From Pseudomonadota bacterium (GTDB taxonomy: Bacteria; Pseudomonadota; Gammaproteobacteria; Burkholderiales; Burkholderiaceae_C): a DNA stretch of 8,973 bases. Position 1 is the first letter of the stretch. Each line of letters opens with the position of its first letter. The stretch lies in assembly GCA_021798395.1 (NCBI GenBank), contig JAJZHS010000080.1, positions 1 through 8,973 on the forward strand, in the 5' to 3' direction. Below the pieces are notes generated by a model. That model was not told the origin of the DNA. It did no database searches and was given only the letters and a program-made list of their open reading frames with translations. Made by a program: the position numbers and the translations under genes. This document shows positions 8,957 to 8,973 of the stretch, piece by piece.

Positions 8957-8973
8957 GTCGAATTCGAGAATCA

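Overview
The window is a GC-rich (about 70% by eye) stretch of a proteobacterial chromosome. All eight recognisable genes lie on the minus strand, tightly packed. Read in transcription order (right to left) they are asd, fimV, truA, trpF, trpB, trpA, accD and the start of folC. This order is the conserved asd-fimV-truA-trpFBA-accD-folC neighbourhood of Betaproteobacteria, especially Burkholderiales. The placement is an inference from gene order, GC content and protein character; the species cannot be named from this window.

Layout: 8945-7827 is asd (aspartate-semialdehyde dehydrogenase), with a Shine-Dalgarno just upstream. A 132-bp gap (7695-7826) holds a GC hairpin, a perfect 11-bp inverted repeat, and a convincing sigma70-type promoter for the next gene, whose -35 lies inside the inverted repeat. 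7694-4959 is fimV, a large inner-membrane, LysM-containing polar hub protein with two in-frame minisatellites. 4918-4133 is truA (tRNA pseudouridine synthase). Then come trpF (4072-3437), trpB (3379-2159) and trpA (1930-1103), the last steps of tryptophan synthesis; accD (1106-231), the carboxyltransferase beta subunit of acetyl-CoA carboxylase; and folC (247 to the window edge). trpA/accD overlap by ATGA, and accD/folC overlap by 17 nt, so the distal part looks translationally coupled.

The one unusual element is between trpB and trpA. Instead of touching, the two genes are separated by three almost identical 77/78-bp tandem units (1931-2162), with a fourth, truncated copy forming the 3' end of trpB. 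Each unit begins with ATGAGC, and its end carries a G-tract at Shine-Dalgarno distance from the next ATG. As a result trpB, a 26-codon ORF, a 52-codon ORF and trpA form a chain in which each stop overlaps the next start as ATGA. Each unit can also fold into strong hairpins. The array therefore looks like a stop-reinitiate relay that keeps ribosomes moving from trpB to trpA across inserted repeats. That function is an inference; the overlaps themselves are plain in the sequence.

The remaining genes look intact and ordinary. Long plus-strand open frames are antisense shadows of the GC-rich genes. I see no tRNA, rRNA, CRISPR, insertion sequence or phage gene.
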